NCBI RefSeq assembly: GCF_004011835.1
Contig: NZ_RKLN01000004.1
Location: forward strand, 1-64,000
Reading direction: 5' to 3'
DNA: 64,000 bases
Source of the DNA: Rhodococcus spongiicola
Lineage (GTDB): Bacteria; Actinomycetota; Actinomycetes; Mycobacteriales; Mycobacteriaceae
Positions 53,795 through 62,356 of the stretch are shown in pieces; position 1 is the first letter of the stretch, and each line of letters starts with the position of its first letter. Under the pieces are notes generated by a model, which was not told the origin of the DNA, did not search any database, and worked only from the letters and a program-made list of their open reading frames with translations. A program made the position numbers and the translations under genes.

Positions 53795-53847
53795 ACGTTC
53801 GGCCCACTTACCTGCCGCCGATCACAGACTGGGTCCAGGAGCCTGCT

Positions 53848-55281
53848 TCAGGCGGTGGCCGCCTCGGCGGGCTCGACGGAGGCGTTGATCGATCGAATCA
53901 CCTGGACGAGCCGCACCGCCTGTTCGTCACCGAACACCTGGCTCGGCCCCAGCGGGGCGTGATCGGTGAACGGTGACTCGAACAGCAGCTTGGGGTCCAT
54001 CTCCCCGTGCCTGGTCAGATGCAAAATGATGAGGTTCACGAAGTCGATCTGCCTTGCGGTCGCGGTCTTTCCATGCAGAAACTCCTCGAACGCCTCGGTG
54101 GCCGCCTGCGTGTCAAAGCCCACGAGTGAGCGAATGAACCGTCCCAATCCCTGCGCGTTCTCGACCGCCCGCTCAAGATCCTCGGAGTCGCCGGCGCCGC
54201 TGCCGGCGAGGAGTTCTTCCAGCGAATCCAGATCCGCAGGTGTGAGGGGTTTTCCGTTCCGCAGTTTCTCCAGCGCGAGGTTGTCGGGTCGACGACGCAG
54301 ATAGTTCCACGCCTTGGCTTTGAACCGCTCGACGTCCGTGGCGTGGCGGCATACCACGATGTCGATCTCCGCGACGTCGTCAAGAGTGTCCTCGAAGTCG
54401 GTGTAGAGCAGGCCCACAATTGAGCGCAGTTCGCGACGGGCGTGCTCGAGCATCTGTAGCGTCACGTGCTGCCACCACTCGTCGCCGGCCACCTCGCGAA
54501 GCAGCGCCTCCTTTGCCTTCACCTTCGGGATGTTCAGTCCCTCGTCGAGCAGCCCATCGGCGATCTGCTGGATCGGCATCCGGTAGGTCGAGAGCGTGTC
54601 GTCGCAGTAGTGGACCGCCAACTGTCCGCGCAGGATCATGAGGTCGAAGCGCTTGACCATCTCGTAGGTGTCCCGCACCGTCGTCGGCAGCCCCGACTCC
54701 GGGTCCACGATGGTGTCGCCCGGCTTAGGCGCCGTCATCTCCACCATCAACTGGATGATGTCCCGCGGCATACGGAATTGGCCGTTCTGATCTGCACTGG
54801 CGATCTTCGCAAGCAGGTACTCATAGATGATGTCGCCCTTGGTGTCCAGATCGCCCATCGGCACCTGGTCGAGGCGGTCGATCACTCGCTGCAGCATGCC
54901 GGCATTGGGGATGGTCAGGCGCGCGTCCTTCATGAATTGCGCGTAGGTGGAGTCGTCGCCGCGCATCGACTTGATGAACGGGAACACCCGCTGGCCCACC
55001 ACATCGAAGGCCTCTTCGGCGGACATGTTCTTGATCCGCGACCAGCGCAGCTCGTCGTAGGGACGGCCCTCCTCGTCGTTGCCGTCCGGGAAGGGCTTGT
55101 TCTCGACCGTCACGCCCAGCAGATTCTGCTGGTTGAGCGCCTTGGTCTGCTCGTCGTCGAGGCGGCGGATGAACAGCAGGTAAGTGATCTGCTCCATCAC
55201 CTCAAGCGGGTCGGAGATGCCACCCGTCCAGAACGCATCCCCAACCGCATCGACTTTGCTCTTGATCTCACCAGTGATCAC
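53848..55281 (-). CDS. In-frame hsdM-hsdR fusion remnant of a type I restriction system (477 aa)
   Basis: Residues 1-194 are the HsdM N-terminal helical domain (DPLEVMEQITYLLFIRRLDD; GQFRMPRDIIQLMVEM...GDTIVDP). They stop exactly where the SAM-binding motif should begin. From about 195 the sequence becomes the HsdR C-terminal helical region (TYEMVKRFDLMILRGQLA; DEWWQHVTLQMLEHARRELR; LGRFIRSLVGFD; DFVNLIILHLTRHGEMDPKLLF). The methylase catalytic core, HsdS, and the HsdR nuclease and helicase are all absent. GTG start at 55281. The frame is open, but neither modification nor cleavage is possible for this product alone. Confidence 0.85.
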   Translation of the reverse strand: MITGEIKSKVDAVGDAFWTGGISDPLEVMEQITYLLFIRRLDDEQTKALNQQNLLGVTVENKPFPDGNDEEGRPYDELRWSRIKNMSAEEAFDVVGQRVFPFIKSMRGDDSTYAQFMKDARLTIPNAGMLQRVIDRLDQVPMGDLDTKGDIIYEYLLAKIASADQNGQFRMPRDIIQLMVEMTAPKPGDTIVDPESGLPTTVRDTYEMVKRFDLMILRGQLAVHYCDDTLSTYRMPIQQIADGLLDEGLNIPKVKAKEALLREVAGDEWWQHVTLQMLEHARRELRSIVGLLYTDFEDTLDDVAEIDIVVCRHATDVERFKAKAWNYLRRRPDNLALEKLRNGKPLTPADLDSLEELLAGSGAGDSEDLERAVENAQGLGRFIRSLVGFDTQAATEAFEEFLHGKTATARQIDFVNLIILHLTRHGEMDPKLLFESPFTDHAPLGPSQVFGDEQAVRLVQVIRSINASVEPAEAATA

Positions 55282-55497
55282 GTGACCTTGCCCCCATCTA
55301 GCGTCCACAAGCGAACAGGAGAGAGTATCCGCCACCACCGACAGCCGGTCGGCCGGCCCAGAGTCGAGAGACGAGCCAAGACGGCCCCGCTCTCATTCGT
55401 TGCCGAAGCCCCGGTCCCGGATCCTCCGCCCCCGCGTTATGGTGCAGAACATAACCGCCGGCCGAGATCGGCCGAGCCGAGACGAAGGGGAACAGCA

Positions 55498-56262
55498 GTG
55501 GATATCCAGGGAACCGCGGCACTGATCACCGGAGCGGCCTCCGGGTTGGGGGCCGCGACCGCGAAGCGTTTCGTCGACGCCGGTGCCACGGTGTTCGGGC
55601 TGGACTTGGCACCGTCCATCGAGCGGGCCGGCGAGGCACCCGCGGGCGTGACGTTCATCGCCGGAGACGTCACGAACGAGGACGACGTGCAGGCCGCGCT
55701 CGACAAGATCGGCGAAGCGGGGATTCCGCTGCGCGCCGTCGTCAACTGTGCCGGTGTCGGCTGGGCCGGCCGGATTCTGTCGAAGAGTGGCCCGCACCAG
55801 CTGGAGCTGTTCCGCACCGTCATCAACGTCAACCTGATCGGCACCTTCAACGTGATGCGGCTGGCGGCCAACGCCATGCAGCACCTGCCAACGGTCGACG
55901 AGCACGGCCAGCGCGGCATCATCATCAACACCGCGTCGGTGGCGGCCTTCGAGGGGCAGATCGGTCAGATCGCCTACACGGCGTCCAAGGGCGGCGTGCA
56001 CGCGATGACGATCACCGCGGCGCGCGATCTCGCGCAGGTCGGTATCCGCGTCAACACCATCGCCCCCGGCACCATCGATACCCCGATGCTCGCGGGCGTG
56101 ACCGACGAGTACCGCGAGAACCTCGAGGCCGGCATCCCCTTCCCGTCCCGCCTGGGCCGTCCGGGCGAGTACGCGCAGCTGGCGCAGTTCCTCACCGAGC
56201 ACGACTACATAAACGGCGAGACCGTCCGCATGGATGGCGCACTGCGCATGGCGCCGCGGTAG
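55498..56262 (+). CDS. SDR-family 3-hydroxyacyl-CoA dehydrogenase-like enzyme (254 aa)
   Basis: Classical short-chain dehydrogenase: TGAASGLG cofactor site (residues 10-17), NCAG, catalytic Ser in NTASVAAFEGQIGQIAYTASKGG with Tyr and Lys (YxxxK). The sequence around NTIAPGTIDTPMLAG and the length resemble type II 3-hydroxyacyl-CoA dehydrogenases (HSD10-like), so fatty-acid or sterol side-chain oxidation is likely. GTG start with GAAGGGG about eight bases upstream. Followed by a strong terminator. Confidence 0.85.
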   Translation: MDIQGTAALITGAASGLGAATAKRFVDAGATVFGLDLAPSIERAGEAPAGVTFIAGDVTNEDDVQAALDKIGEAGIPLRAVVNCAGVGWAGRILSKSGPHQLELFRTVINVNLIGTFNVMRLAANAMQHLPTVDEHGQRGIIINTASVAAFEGQIGQIAYTASKGGVHAMTITAARDLAQVGIRVNTIAPGTIDTPMLAGVTDEYRENLEAGIPFPSRLGRPGEYAQLAQFLTEHDYINGETVRMDGALRMAPR

Positions 56263-56277
56263 TCAGCGACGCACGCC

Positions 56278-56306
56278 AGGCCCCGGGACGTTCGGTCCCG
56301 GGGCCT
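56278..56306. terminator. Bidirectional terminator after the SDR gene
   Basis: Perfect 12-bp stem AGGCCCCGGGAC (56278-56289) with its complement at 56295-56306, loop GTTCG. Lies between convergent genes. Confidence 0.85.
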
Positions 56307-56342
56307 CGCCGTCTGGGCGCGCAGTGTTCCCGAGGCGGGACG

Positions 56343-57932
56343 CTAGATCTCCGACTCGTGCGGGATCTCGTCGACCGCCCGCTCACTCATCCACTCCCGC
56401 AGTACCTTGGTGGCGATGACGTCGTCCTCGTTGTACTCGAGCAGCCGTCGGCGCTGGGCCAGGTCGGGTTCGCCGTCATAGCCGACGGCCTCGCGGTACC
56501 AACTCATCGAAGCCTCCCCGCTGGCCTCGGCATCACGCCAGTTGAAGCCGGCGACGGGGGCGATCTTCTTCAGCCCCTTGCCGTTCGGGCACACGAAGTT
56601 CTCGCCAACCGCCTGGTAGATGTCCACCCACTGGGGGCTGTCGATGAACTCGCGAATCTCGGCGACGGTGGGCACCCCCTCCACGCCGGCGAAGCGCCGG
56701 GCCGAGTCCAACAGCCACTTGTCCTCGGCTGTGCGCGAATAGCAATACGCGGCAAAGGTTTTCCCGGTAGCCGCAGCGGCATCGCGCTCGGCCATGAGCC
56801 ACGTCCAGAACTCGGCGAACGAGCGCGCCTCGTCGACGGTGGGCACCGGATCCCAGCTCACGAACGGGCGGTACACCGACGTACCGGCGACGTTGAGCAG
56901 CGTTCCCCACAGGTAGGCGCCGTGCTCCTGGTAGCTCTCCATGTCGATGTCGACCTCGACGTCGGCGCGGATCACGGTCACCGTCTCGTGGCGGCGCACC
57001 AGCGGCGCCCCGGCGAGCCACGCCTTCGCGTTGACGACGGTGTCGTGGAACGAGTTGTGCGGCCACTCCTCCGGGGCCTCGCCCTCCCACGCCGCAAGCT
57101 GGTCGATGGTGCGCACTCCCCGAGCGCGCAGCACTTCGGCGCGCGCCCCGGACGCCACCAGCGACACGTCGCGGGTCTGCTCGAGTTGCTTTCGGCAGCC
57201 CTCCCACCACGGACACGAGCGGCACTCGCCGATCTGCGACGGCACCGTCTCCGCCTCGCCGCGGGCGACCGCGATCCGGTCGGCGAACCGTTCGTCGTAG
57301 TCGTCGAGGATAGTGGCCAGATCGTGGACGAGGACGCAGTCGGCGCCGTAGCCGATCGCACCGCCCAGCAGCGACGGGCTGGCCAGACCGTGCCGCTCGA
57401 GCATCCGGTACAGGTGCGCCAACCGCATCTGGTCGCGTAGGTGTGAGCGGACCTTGCGGGTCTCGTCGATCGTCGGTGCCCACTCGAACAGACCCGACGT
57501 GGTCGCCCCGCGACCCGGATCGGTGACCTTGTGGTTGACGACGATGACGGGGATGTAGCCGCCGAGCTCGGCGTCGCGCAGCAGGATCTCGGCGCCTCCG
57601 CGCCGACCGGTGTCACGTTCGGGCGGCAGCACCGCGCCCCAGATCTTGGCTGCACCGGCCCGGCACGCCTCGAGGGTTGCGCGGGCACGCTGCGGCTCGT
57701 CGGGCGCGATCCGCACCCATGCGTCGGGGTCCGCATCCATCAGCTGGATGCGCACCGCCTCACGCTTCGCGGCTGCCGCTTCCTGCCGCTGCTTGACGCC
57801 GATGTCTTGAGGGGCTTCAGCAAGCTGGTCGGGGTACTTGGCGTCGAGATGGATCCGGTGTCGGCACCGCGTGAGAGCTCCCGGCTCGAGCAGCACGGGG
57901 GCGCCTTCCTGCGGACCGTTGGGGGAACACAC
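56343..57932 (-). CDS. TM0106-type RecB-like nuclease (529 aa)
   Basis: Predicted single-strand or flap nuclease with three parts: a RecB/PD-(D/E)xK-like N-terminal half (GGAEILLRDAELGGYIPVIVVNHKV), a cysteine cluster ECRSCPWWEGC near residue 235 (possible iron-sulfur site), and a C-terminal RNase H-like domain opening with DIDMESYQEHGAYLWG and closing NEDDVIATKVLREWM. GTG at 57932 is the start; TAATCT lies 8-13 bases upstream like a -10 box, so the message is probably leaderless. Open frame beyond 57932 is shadow of the gene on the other strand. Confidence 0.85.
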   Translation of the reverse strand: MCSPNGPQEGAPVLLEPGALTRCRHRIHLDAKYPDQLAEAPQDIGVKQRQEAAAAKREAVRIQLMDADPDAWVRIAPDEPQRARATLEACRAGAAKIWGAVLPPERDTGRRGGAEILLRDAELGGYIPVIVVNHKVTDPGRGATTSGLFEWAPTIDETRKVRSHLRDQMRLAHLYRMLERHGLASPSLLGGAIGYGADCVLVHDLATILDDYDERFADRIAVARGEAETVPSQIGECRSCPWWEGCRKQLEQTRDVSLVASGARAEVLRARGVRTIDQLAAWEGEAPEEWPHNSFHDTVVNAKAWLAGAPLVRRHETVTVIRADVEVDIDMESYQEHGAYLWGTLLNVAGTSVYRPFVSWDPVPTVDEARSFAEFWTWLMAERDAAAATGKTFAAYCYSRTAEDKWLLDSARRFAGVEGVPTVAEIREFIDSPQWVDIYQAVGENFVCPNGKGLKKIAPVAGFNWRDAEASGEASMSWYREAVGYDGEPDLAQRRRLLEYNEDDVIATKVLREWMSERAVDEIPHESEI

Positions 57933-58052
57933 GATGTGCAAGATTATGTGCTCACCTAGGGTAAAGCCGAAAGCGGCGATCAGGAACAAGCACAGATAGG
58001 CCGTGACGCGGTCCGCGCCTGCACCGAAACACCAGATGGAGGGGCCATTCCA

Positions 58053-58682
58053 GTGGGGTTGTTCAAGAAACGTAAGCGGCGCGCCACGCGCAAGGCCGAG
58101 GCGAAGGCGCTCAAGCACAAGGCCAAGCTCGAGGCCAAGCTCGGCGCGAAGAACGACCGCAAGAAGAACCGCGCGGACAGGAAGGCGCAGAAGAAGGTCG
58201 ACAAGGCCCAGATCGCCACGCTGAAGGCGCAGGAGAAGGCCGCCATCAAGGCCTCCGAGAAGGGCCTGACGGTCGGGAAGCTGCGCCGCTACCTCGGCGT
58301 CGCGCGCCTGCTCGCCCCCATCATCGTGCCGATCGCCTACCGCGGCGCAACCGCGCTTCGCGCACAGATCGACGCCCAGCGCGCCGAACAGATGGGCATC
58401 GCGGTCGATCGACTCGGGGAGTTCACCGGTCACGGCGCCAGGCTCAGCGCCCGCATCGCCGGCGCCGAGAAGTCCCTCGACGAGATCGTCGCCCGCCACC
58501 CCGCCGACGCGGAGACCAAGCAGTTCGCCTCCGCGATCCGCTCGCGCTTGACCGACCTCGGCACTGCCATCCGCTCGGCCGAGCAGATGCCGCCCTCGCG
58601 CCGCAAGCAGGCTCACCAAGCCATCTCCGCGGAACTCGACGGCGTCGAGGCCGACATTCTGTCGCGCCTCGGCGTCCGCTAG
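58053..58682 (+). CDS. DUF6474-like basic coiled-coil protein (209 aa)
   Basis: First 75 residues are a Lys/Arg/Ala-rich helix (FKKRKRRATRKAEAKALKHKAK), then one hydrophobic segment (VARLLAPIIVPIAYRGATAL, about 83-102) and a C-terminal helical domain. GTG start with GGAGGGG eight bases upstream. I think this is the family called DUF6474 in Rhodococcus and Nocardia. Membrane- or nucleic-acid-associated by composition; function unknown. Confidence 0.7.
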   Translation: MGLFKKRKRRATRKAEAKALKHKAKLEAKLGAKNDRKKNRADRKAQKKVDKAQIATLKAQEKAAIKASEKGLTVGKLRRYLGVARLLAPIIVPIAYRGATALRAQIDAQRAEQMGIAVDRLGEFTGHGARLSARIAGAEKSLDEIVARHPADAETKQFASAIRSRLTDLGTAIRSAEQMPPSRRKQAHQAISAELDGVEADILSRLGVR

Positions 58683-58698
58683 CGCTCTTCCGACCACC

Positions 58699-59223
58699 GT
58701 GCCAACAGGTCGTCCCGCTCCCACCGCCGGTCTCCGTGGCGGTGCGGTCGGGGCGACGGCGGCCTCTCTGGCCGGGGCCGCCCACGGGTTCGGCGGCGGC
58801 ACACTCCCCGACTCGACTGCGCTGACGCTGTTGCTCACGGTCTGTACCGGGGTCGGCGTGGCCGTCGGGGGTGTACCTGTCCTCAACCGCAGCCGGTGTG
58901 CCCTGCTTGCAGCACTGGCCGCGGGACAGGGCGCCGGCCACCTCGCGCTCGCCCTCGCCTCCGACGCCCATGTGCACAGTGGGGCATCGGGATTCACGAT
59001 GCTCGCCGCGCACGCCGTGGCCACCGTCGTCTGTGCGGGCCTGATCCTCACCGCGGAACGGCTCTACGGGCCGGTCACCAATGTCCTGCGCGTCGTCCTC
59101 ACGCCGCCGACGGTCGGCGCCCGGCCGACGCGGGTCCTCCGGCCGCGTAGGCTCGATCGCGCACCGCGTCTCGCTGTGCTCGCCGTGGGATTCTCCCGAC
59201 GCGGACCACCCCTGTGCGCCTGA
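58699..59223 (+). CDS. Membrane protein upstream of the copper cassette (174 aa)
   Basis: About four membrane helices between residues 12 and 125, with His residues on the outer side (HLALALASDAHVHSGASGFTMLAAHAVATVV), a pattern often found in the unnamed membrane protein next to ycnI in actinobacteria. C-terminal 45 residues basic and cytoplasmic. GTG start without a clear ribosome site. Metal handling is suggested only by the neighbours. Confidence 0.65.
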   Translation: MPTGRPAPTAGLRGGAVGATAASLAGAAHGFGGGTLPDSTALTLLLTVCTGVGVAVGGVPVLNRSRCALLAALAAGQGAGHLALALASDAHVHSGASGFTMLAAHAVATVVCAGLILTAERLYGPVTNVLRVVLTPPTVGARPTRVLRPRRLDRAPRLAVLAVGFSRRGPPLCA

Positions 59224-59265
59224 CCAGCGCACCGGTACCTCCGCACAGAAAGACACCTGAAGAAA

Positions 59266-59928
59266 ATGAACAAGACCCTCGCCCGCGTGCTCGTCACCGG
59301 GGCTGCGGCCGGTGGGGCGTTGCTGCTGGTTGCCGGCACGGCCCCGGCCCAGGTCTCGGTCACCGCGCCCGGCGCCCAGCAGGGCGATTACACCGTCCTC
59401 ACGTTCCGCGTGCCCACCGAGTCCAGCTCCGCCGGGACCACCGCGCTCACCGTGGAGCTGCCGAACCTCCTGTCGGCTCGTACCGAACCGATGCCCGGCT
59501 GGACGGCCACCGTCCAGAGGGATCCCGCGACCGAGACCGCGACGTCGGTTACCTGGACGGCCCACCCTGGGGTGAGCATCGAACCCGGCCAGTTCCAGCA
59601 GTTCGTGCTCTACGCCGGCCCTCTTCCCGAGCAGGACCAGGTGGAGTTCCCCACTACCCAGACCTACAGCGACGGCACCGTCGTGCACTGGACCCAGACG
59701 CCCGGCCCAGGCGGCGGCGAACCGGACGAGCCGGCACCGACACTGACGCTCACCACCGGCACCGAAGACTTCGACGCTCAAAGCAGGGTCGACGAGTCCA
59801 CCACGGCCGGAGAGACCACCGGAACCAGCGACAGCACCGCCCGCTGGCTGGGCGGCATCGGCCTGGTGCTCGGTGCAACTGGCGCCGCCCTCGGCGCCGT
59901 CGCGATGATTCGGAGCCGTCGCTCATGA
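59266..59928 (+). CDS. YcnI-like (DUF1775) exported copper protein (220 aa)
   Basis: Signal peptide (MNKTLARVLVTGAAAGGALLLVAGTAPA), one YcnI domain (YTVLTFRVPTESSSAGTTALTVELP; PMPGWTATVQRD; FVLYAGPLPEQ), a flexible linker and a C-terminal membrane helix (WLGGIGLVLGATGAALGAVAMI). In characterised YcnI the mature protein begins with a Cu-binding His (AHVTV); here it reads AQVSV, so this ligand is missing. Overlaps copC by four bases. Confidence 0.88.
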   Translation: MNKTLARVLVTGAAAGGALLLVAGTAPAQVSVTAPGAQQGDYTVLTFRVPTESSSAGTTALTVELPNLLSARTEPMPGWTATVQRDPATETATSVTWTAHPGVSIEPGQFQQFVLYAGPLPEQDQVEFPTTQTYSDGTVVHWTQTPGPGGGEPDEPAPTLTLTTGTEDFDAQSRVDESTTAGETTGTSDSTARWLGGIGLVLGATGAALGAVAMIRSRRS

Positions 59929-60482
59929 CCGGCCACAGGATCACCGGCGTCCGTACCACCGGCCTGGGTGCCGTCGTCGTCGGCTTCGTGGCGGTGCTCG
60001 CCATGGTGCTCGGGGTCGGCGCGGCGTCCGCACACTCGGCCCTCATCGGGAGCAGCCCCGAGAACGGCGCCCAGATCACGACCGCCCCCCAGCAGGTCAC
60101 TCTCCAGTTCAACGAGGCGCTCCACCAGAACTTCGCATCGCTGACCGTCGTCGGACCGGACGGCAACCTGTGGTCGAAGGGCGATCCGACGGTCCAGGGC
60201 GACACCGTCAGCGTGCCGCTCGACGGTCTCGGCCCGGCCGGCGAGTACACTATCGCGTTTCGAGTGACCTCCGCCGACGGCCATCCCATCAGTGGCACCC
60301 AGGTGTTCACGCTTACCCAGGAAGGCGCCGGCACCCCGGGCCCGGCGGCTGCGGCGCCGTCCGGCAGTTCCGACGATTCGTCAGGCAACAGCGGGCTGAT
60401 CTGGGTGTTCGTCGGCGTCGGCGTCGTCGTGTTCGGCGGCGGCCTGTGGTTCGCGCTACGCAGACCGCGCGGCCAGGGCTGA
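59925..60482 (+). CDS. copC: CopC-family periplasmic copper-binding protein (185 aa)
   Basis: Signal peptide ending ASA, mature N-terminus HSALIGSSPENG with the His used for Cu(II), and SADGHPISG providing the second His/Asp set. Ends with one membrane helix (LIWVFVGVGVVVFGGGLWFAL), so it is anchored outside. ATGA overlap with ycnI, nine bases before copD: one operon for copper uptake or handling. Confidence 0.9.
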   Translation: MTGHRITGVRTTGLGAVVVGFVAVLAMVLGVGAASAHSALIGSSPENGAQITTAPQQVTLQFNEALHQNFASLTVVGPDGNLWSKGDPTVQGDTVSVPLDGLGPAGEYTIAFRVTSADGHPISGTQVFTLTQEGAGTPGPAAAAPSGSSDDSSGNSGLIWVFVGVGVVVFGGGLWFALRRPRGQG

Positions 60483-60491
60483 CCGTCGCCT

Positions 60492-61445
60492 ATGAGAACG
60501 GTGCGTCCGGTCGTCTCCGGGCGGACCTGGCTACTGTCCACGATCGTCACCGCGCTCGCCGGGGTGGGCATCGCGTGGATGCTCGCCACCCCGGACGGCC
60601 CATCCCCCACGAGCGTGGTCCGTGTGCTGGCCGTGGGTCTGGGTGCGACGGTGTTCGGGCTCACCGCCTGGCAGTTTCTGCAGCGCGACGAGCGCCGACC
60701 CGCTCTCGACCCCGGACTGTTGTGGCAGTCCACCGCGGCGCTGGCGGGCATGTGGACGGTGGCCGAGGTCGTCCTGGTTGTCGTCGAGGCCGCCGAGGCC
60801 GAGGGCCGCTCACGATTCGCGGTGGCGCCGGGCACGGTCATCGACTTCGTGCGCGTGGTCAACGCGGGCCGACTCGGCGTCCTCACCGTGGTGTGTGTGG
60901 CGCTGGTGACCGTGACCGCGGCGGTAGCGTACCGACGAAGTCTGCCGTGGGCCGCGGCCCCGGTGCTGGCGTTGTCCGGACTGGCTCTGATCACCCGCCC
61001 GGCCAGCGGCCATATGTCGCAGCAGATACTTGGGGCGCTGCTCGGCGCCGCCCACGTCCTTGCCGCCTCCACTTGGTTCGGGATGCTGGCCGCGCTCGCG
61101 CTCACCGTCCACTCACGCGGCGCATGGGCAACACTGCTGCCGCGCTATTCGACGATTGCCGCGCGCTGTGTATGGGTGGTGGCGGCGACCGGCGTCGTCA
61201 ATGCGGCGATCCGCCTGGGTGGGGTGGCCCCGCTCGTCACCACCGGGTACGGCCGGGTGGTGCTCGCCAAGATCATCGCCCTCGCCGCGCTGCTGGCCGC
61301 GGGCTGGTGGCTACGGCGCGTCTGGGTGGTTCCCGCGTCCGCGCATCAAATGGGCGCGGATGCGTCGCTGCGTTGGGCGGTCGTCGAATCGGCCGCCATG
61401 GCAACCGCACTCGGACTCGCGGCGGCACTCGCAACCACCGCTTGA
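60492..61445 (+). CDS. copD: CopD-family copper transport membrane protein (317 aa)
   Basis: Eight predicted helices. The conserved parts include LITRPASGHMSQQILGALLGAAHVLAASTWFGMLAALAL (His residues on the outer face) and TTGYGRVVLAKIIALAALLAAGWW, both typical of the CopD domain. Partner of CopC for moving copper across the membrane. Stop is followed directly by the duplicated repeat at 61445. Confidence 0.88.
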   Translation: MRTVRPVVSGRTWLLSTIVTALAGVGIAWMLATPDGPSPTSVVRVLAVGLGATVFGLTAWQFLQRDERRPALDPGLLWQSTAALAGMWTVAEVVLVVVEAAEAEGRSRFAVAPGTVIDFVRVVNAGRLGVLTVVCVALVTVTAAVAYRRSLPWAAAPVLALSGLALITRPASGHMSQQILGALLGAAHVLAASTWFGMLAALALTVHSRGAWATLLPRYSTIAARCVWVVAATGVVNAAIRLGGVAPLVTTGYGRVVLAKIIALAALLAAGWWLRRVWVVPASAHQMGADASLRWAVVESAAMATALGLAAALATTA

Positions 61446-61480
61446 CCCGTCATATCGGTGATACCCGTCATATCGGTGAT
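61445..61480. promoter_or_regulatory. Exact 18-bp tandem repeat, operator-like
   Basis: ACCCGTCATATCGGTGAT occurs twice without a gap. The inverted repeat ATATC-GGT-GATAT at 61470-61482 overlaps the second unit; the first unit carries it with one mismatch. It ends 16 bases before the SDR start and overlaps the copD stop, so it is well placed for a regulator site. Confidence 0.55.
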
Positions 61481-61495
61481 ATAGGATCGCTCACC

Positions 61496-62356
61496 GTGAC
61501 TGCGACAGGGTGGTGGTTCCAGGCCAAGCACGCTCTCGACACCCGCGGCCCGTTCGCGCGGCGTCGAGGCCGCACGCTCGCTGGGGCGGTGGCCTCCCGC
61601 CGTGTGCTGATCACGGGGGCGTCGTCGGGGATCGGGCGCGCGGCCGCCATCGAACTCGGCGCCGCCGGTGCCGTCGTCATCCTCGTCGCCCGCCGCGAAG
61701 CCGAACTTCAAGAGGTCGTGGACGCAGTCACGGCCCGCGGAGGGCAGGCATTCGCCTACCCGTGCGACCTCAACGATGCGGAAGCCTCCGAAGCGATGAT
61801 CAGTAAGGTTCTGGCCGAGCAGGGCGGCGTCGACATCCTCGTCAACAACGCCGGGCGGTCCATCCGCCGCTCCCTCGCCGACTCGTACGAGCGGGCACAC
61901 GACTTCGAACGCACCATGCAGCTCAACTATTTTGCGGCGGTGCGCCTGATGCTGGGGGTGCTCCCGGGAATGCGGGAACGCCAGTTCGGCCAGGTGATCA
62001 ACGTGCTCTCGGTGGCGAACCTGTTCGGCGGCCCCCGGTACTCCGCGTACGTGGCCTCGAAGGCCGCGCTGGACGAGGTCTCCACCTGCTTCCAGGCCGA
62101 AACCCTTCACCAGAACATCACTTTCACATCGGTGTACATGCCGCTGGTGAAGACCGCGATGATCGCCCCCAACAAGCAGTACGCCGACGCCCCGGCACTG
62201 ACATCCGAGCAGGGCGGACAAGTCATCTGCGACGCGATCATTCGTCGACCGCGCCGAATGGGCCCGACGTTCGGTCGTCTGGTGCGGCTGACCGACGCGA
62301 TCAGCACCGAACGAGCCGACCTGGGCCGGCACCGGCGGTACAACTCAGGTATCTGA
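61496..62356 (+). CDS. SDR-family dehydrogenase with N-terminal extension (286 aa)
   Basis: Short-chain dehydrogenase with a 35-residue N-terminal extension (WWFQAKHALDTRGPF). TGASSGIG cofactor site (about 41-48), NNAG, Ser in NVLSVANLFGGPRYSAYVASKAALDE with YxxxK. Resembles the SDR domains found in fatty acyl-CoA reductase-like proteins of Mycobacteriales, so lipid metabolism is likely. GTG start. Its last 12 bases overlap the end of nhaA on the other strand. Confidence 0.8.
   Translation: MTATGWWFQAKHALDTRGPFARRRGRTLAGAVASRRVLITGASSGIGRAAAIELGAAGAVVILVARREAELQEVVDAVTARGGQAFAYPCDLNDAEASEAMISKVLAEQGGVDILVNNAGRSIRRSLADSYERAHDFERTMQLNYFAAVRLMLGVLPGMRERQFGQVINVLSVANLFGGPRYSAYVASKAALDEVSTCFQAETLHQNITFTSVYMPLVKTAMIAPNKQYADAPALTSEQGGQVICDAIIRRPRRMGPTFGRLVRLTDAISTERADLGRHRRYNSGI

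Noticed and set aside
53848-55281. Functional type I modification methylase
   Set aside because: The SAM-binding and NPPF-type catalytic motifs are missing; the second half is the end of HsdR.
54466-55497. Upstream extension of the SDR gene at 55498
   Set aside because: The frame is open but lies antisense to the hsdM-hsdR fusion; SDR homology and a ribosome site start at 55498.
57933-59051. 900-residue version of the RecB-like nuclease
   Set aside because: The extension is the reverse strand of two real genes (58053-59223); family homology begins at about 57932.
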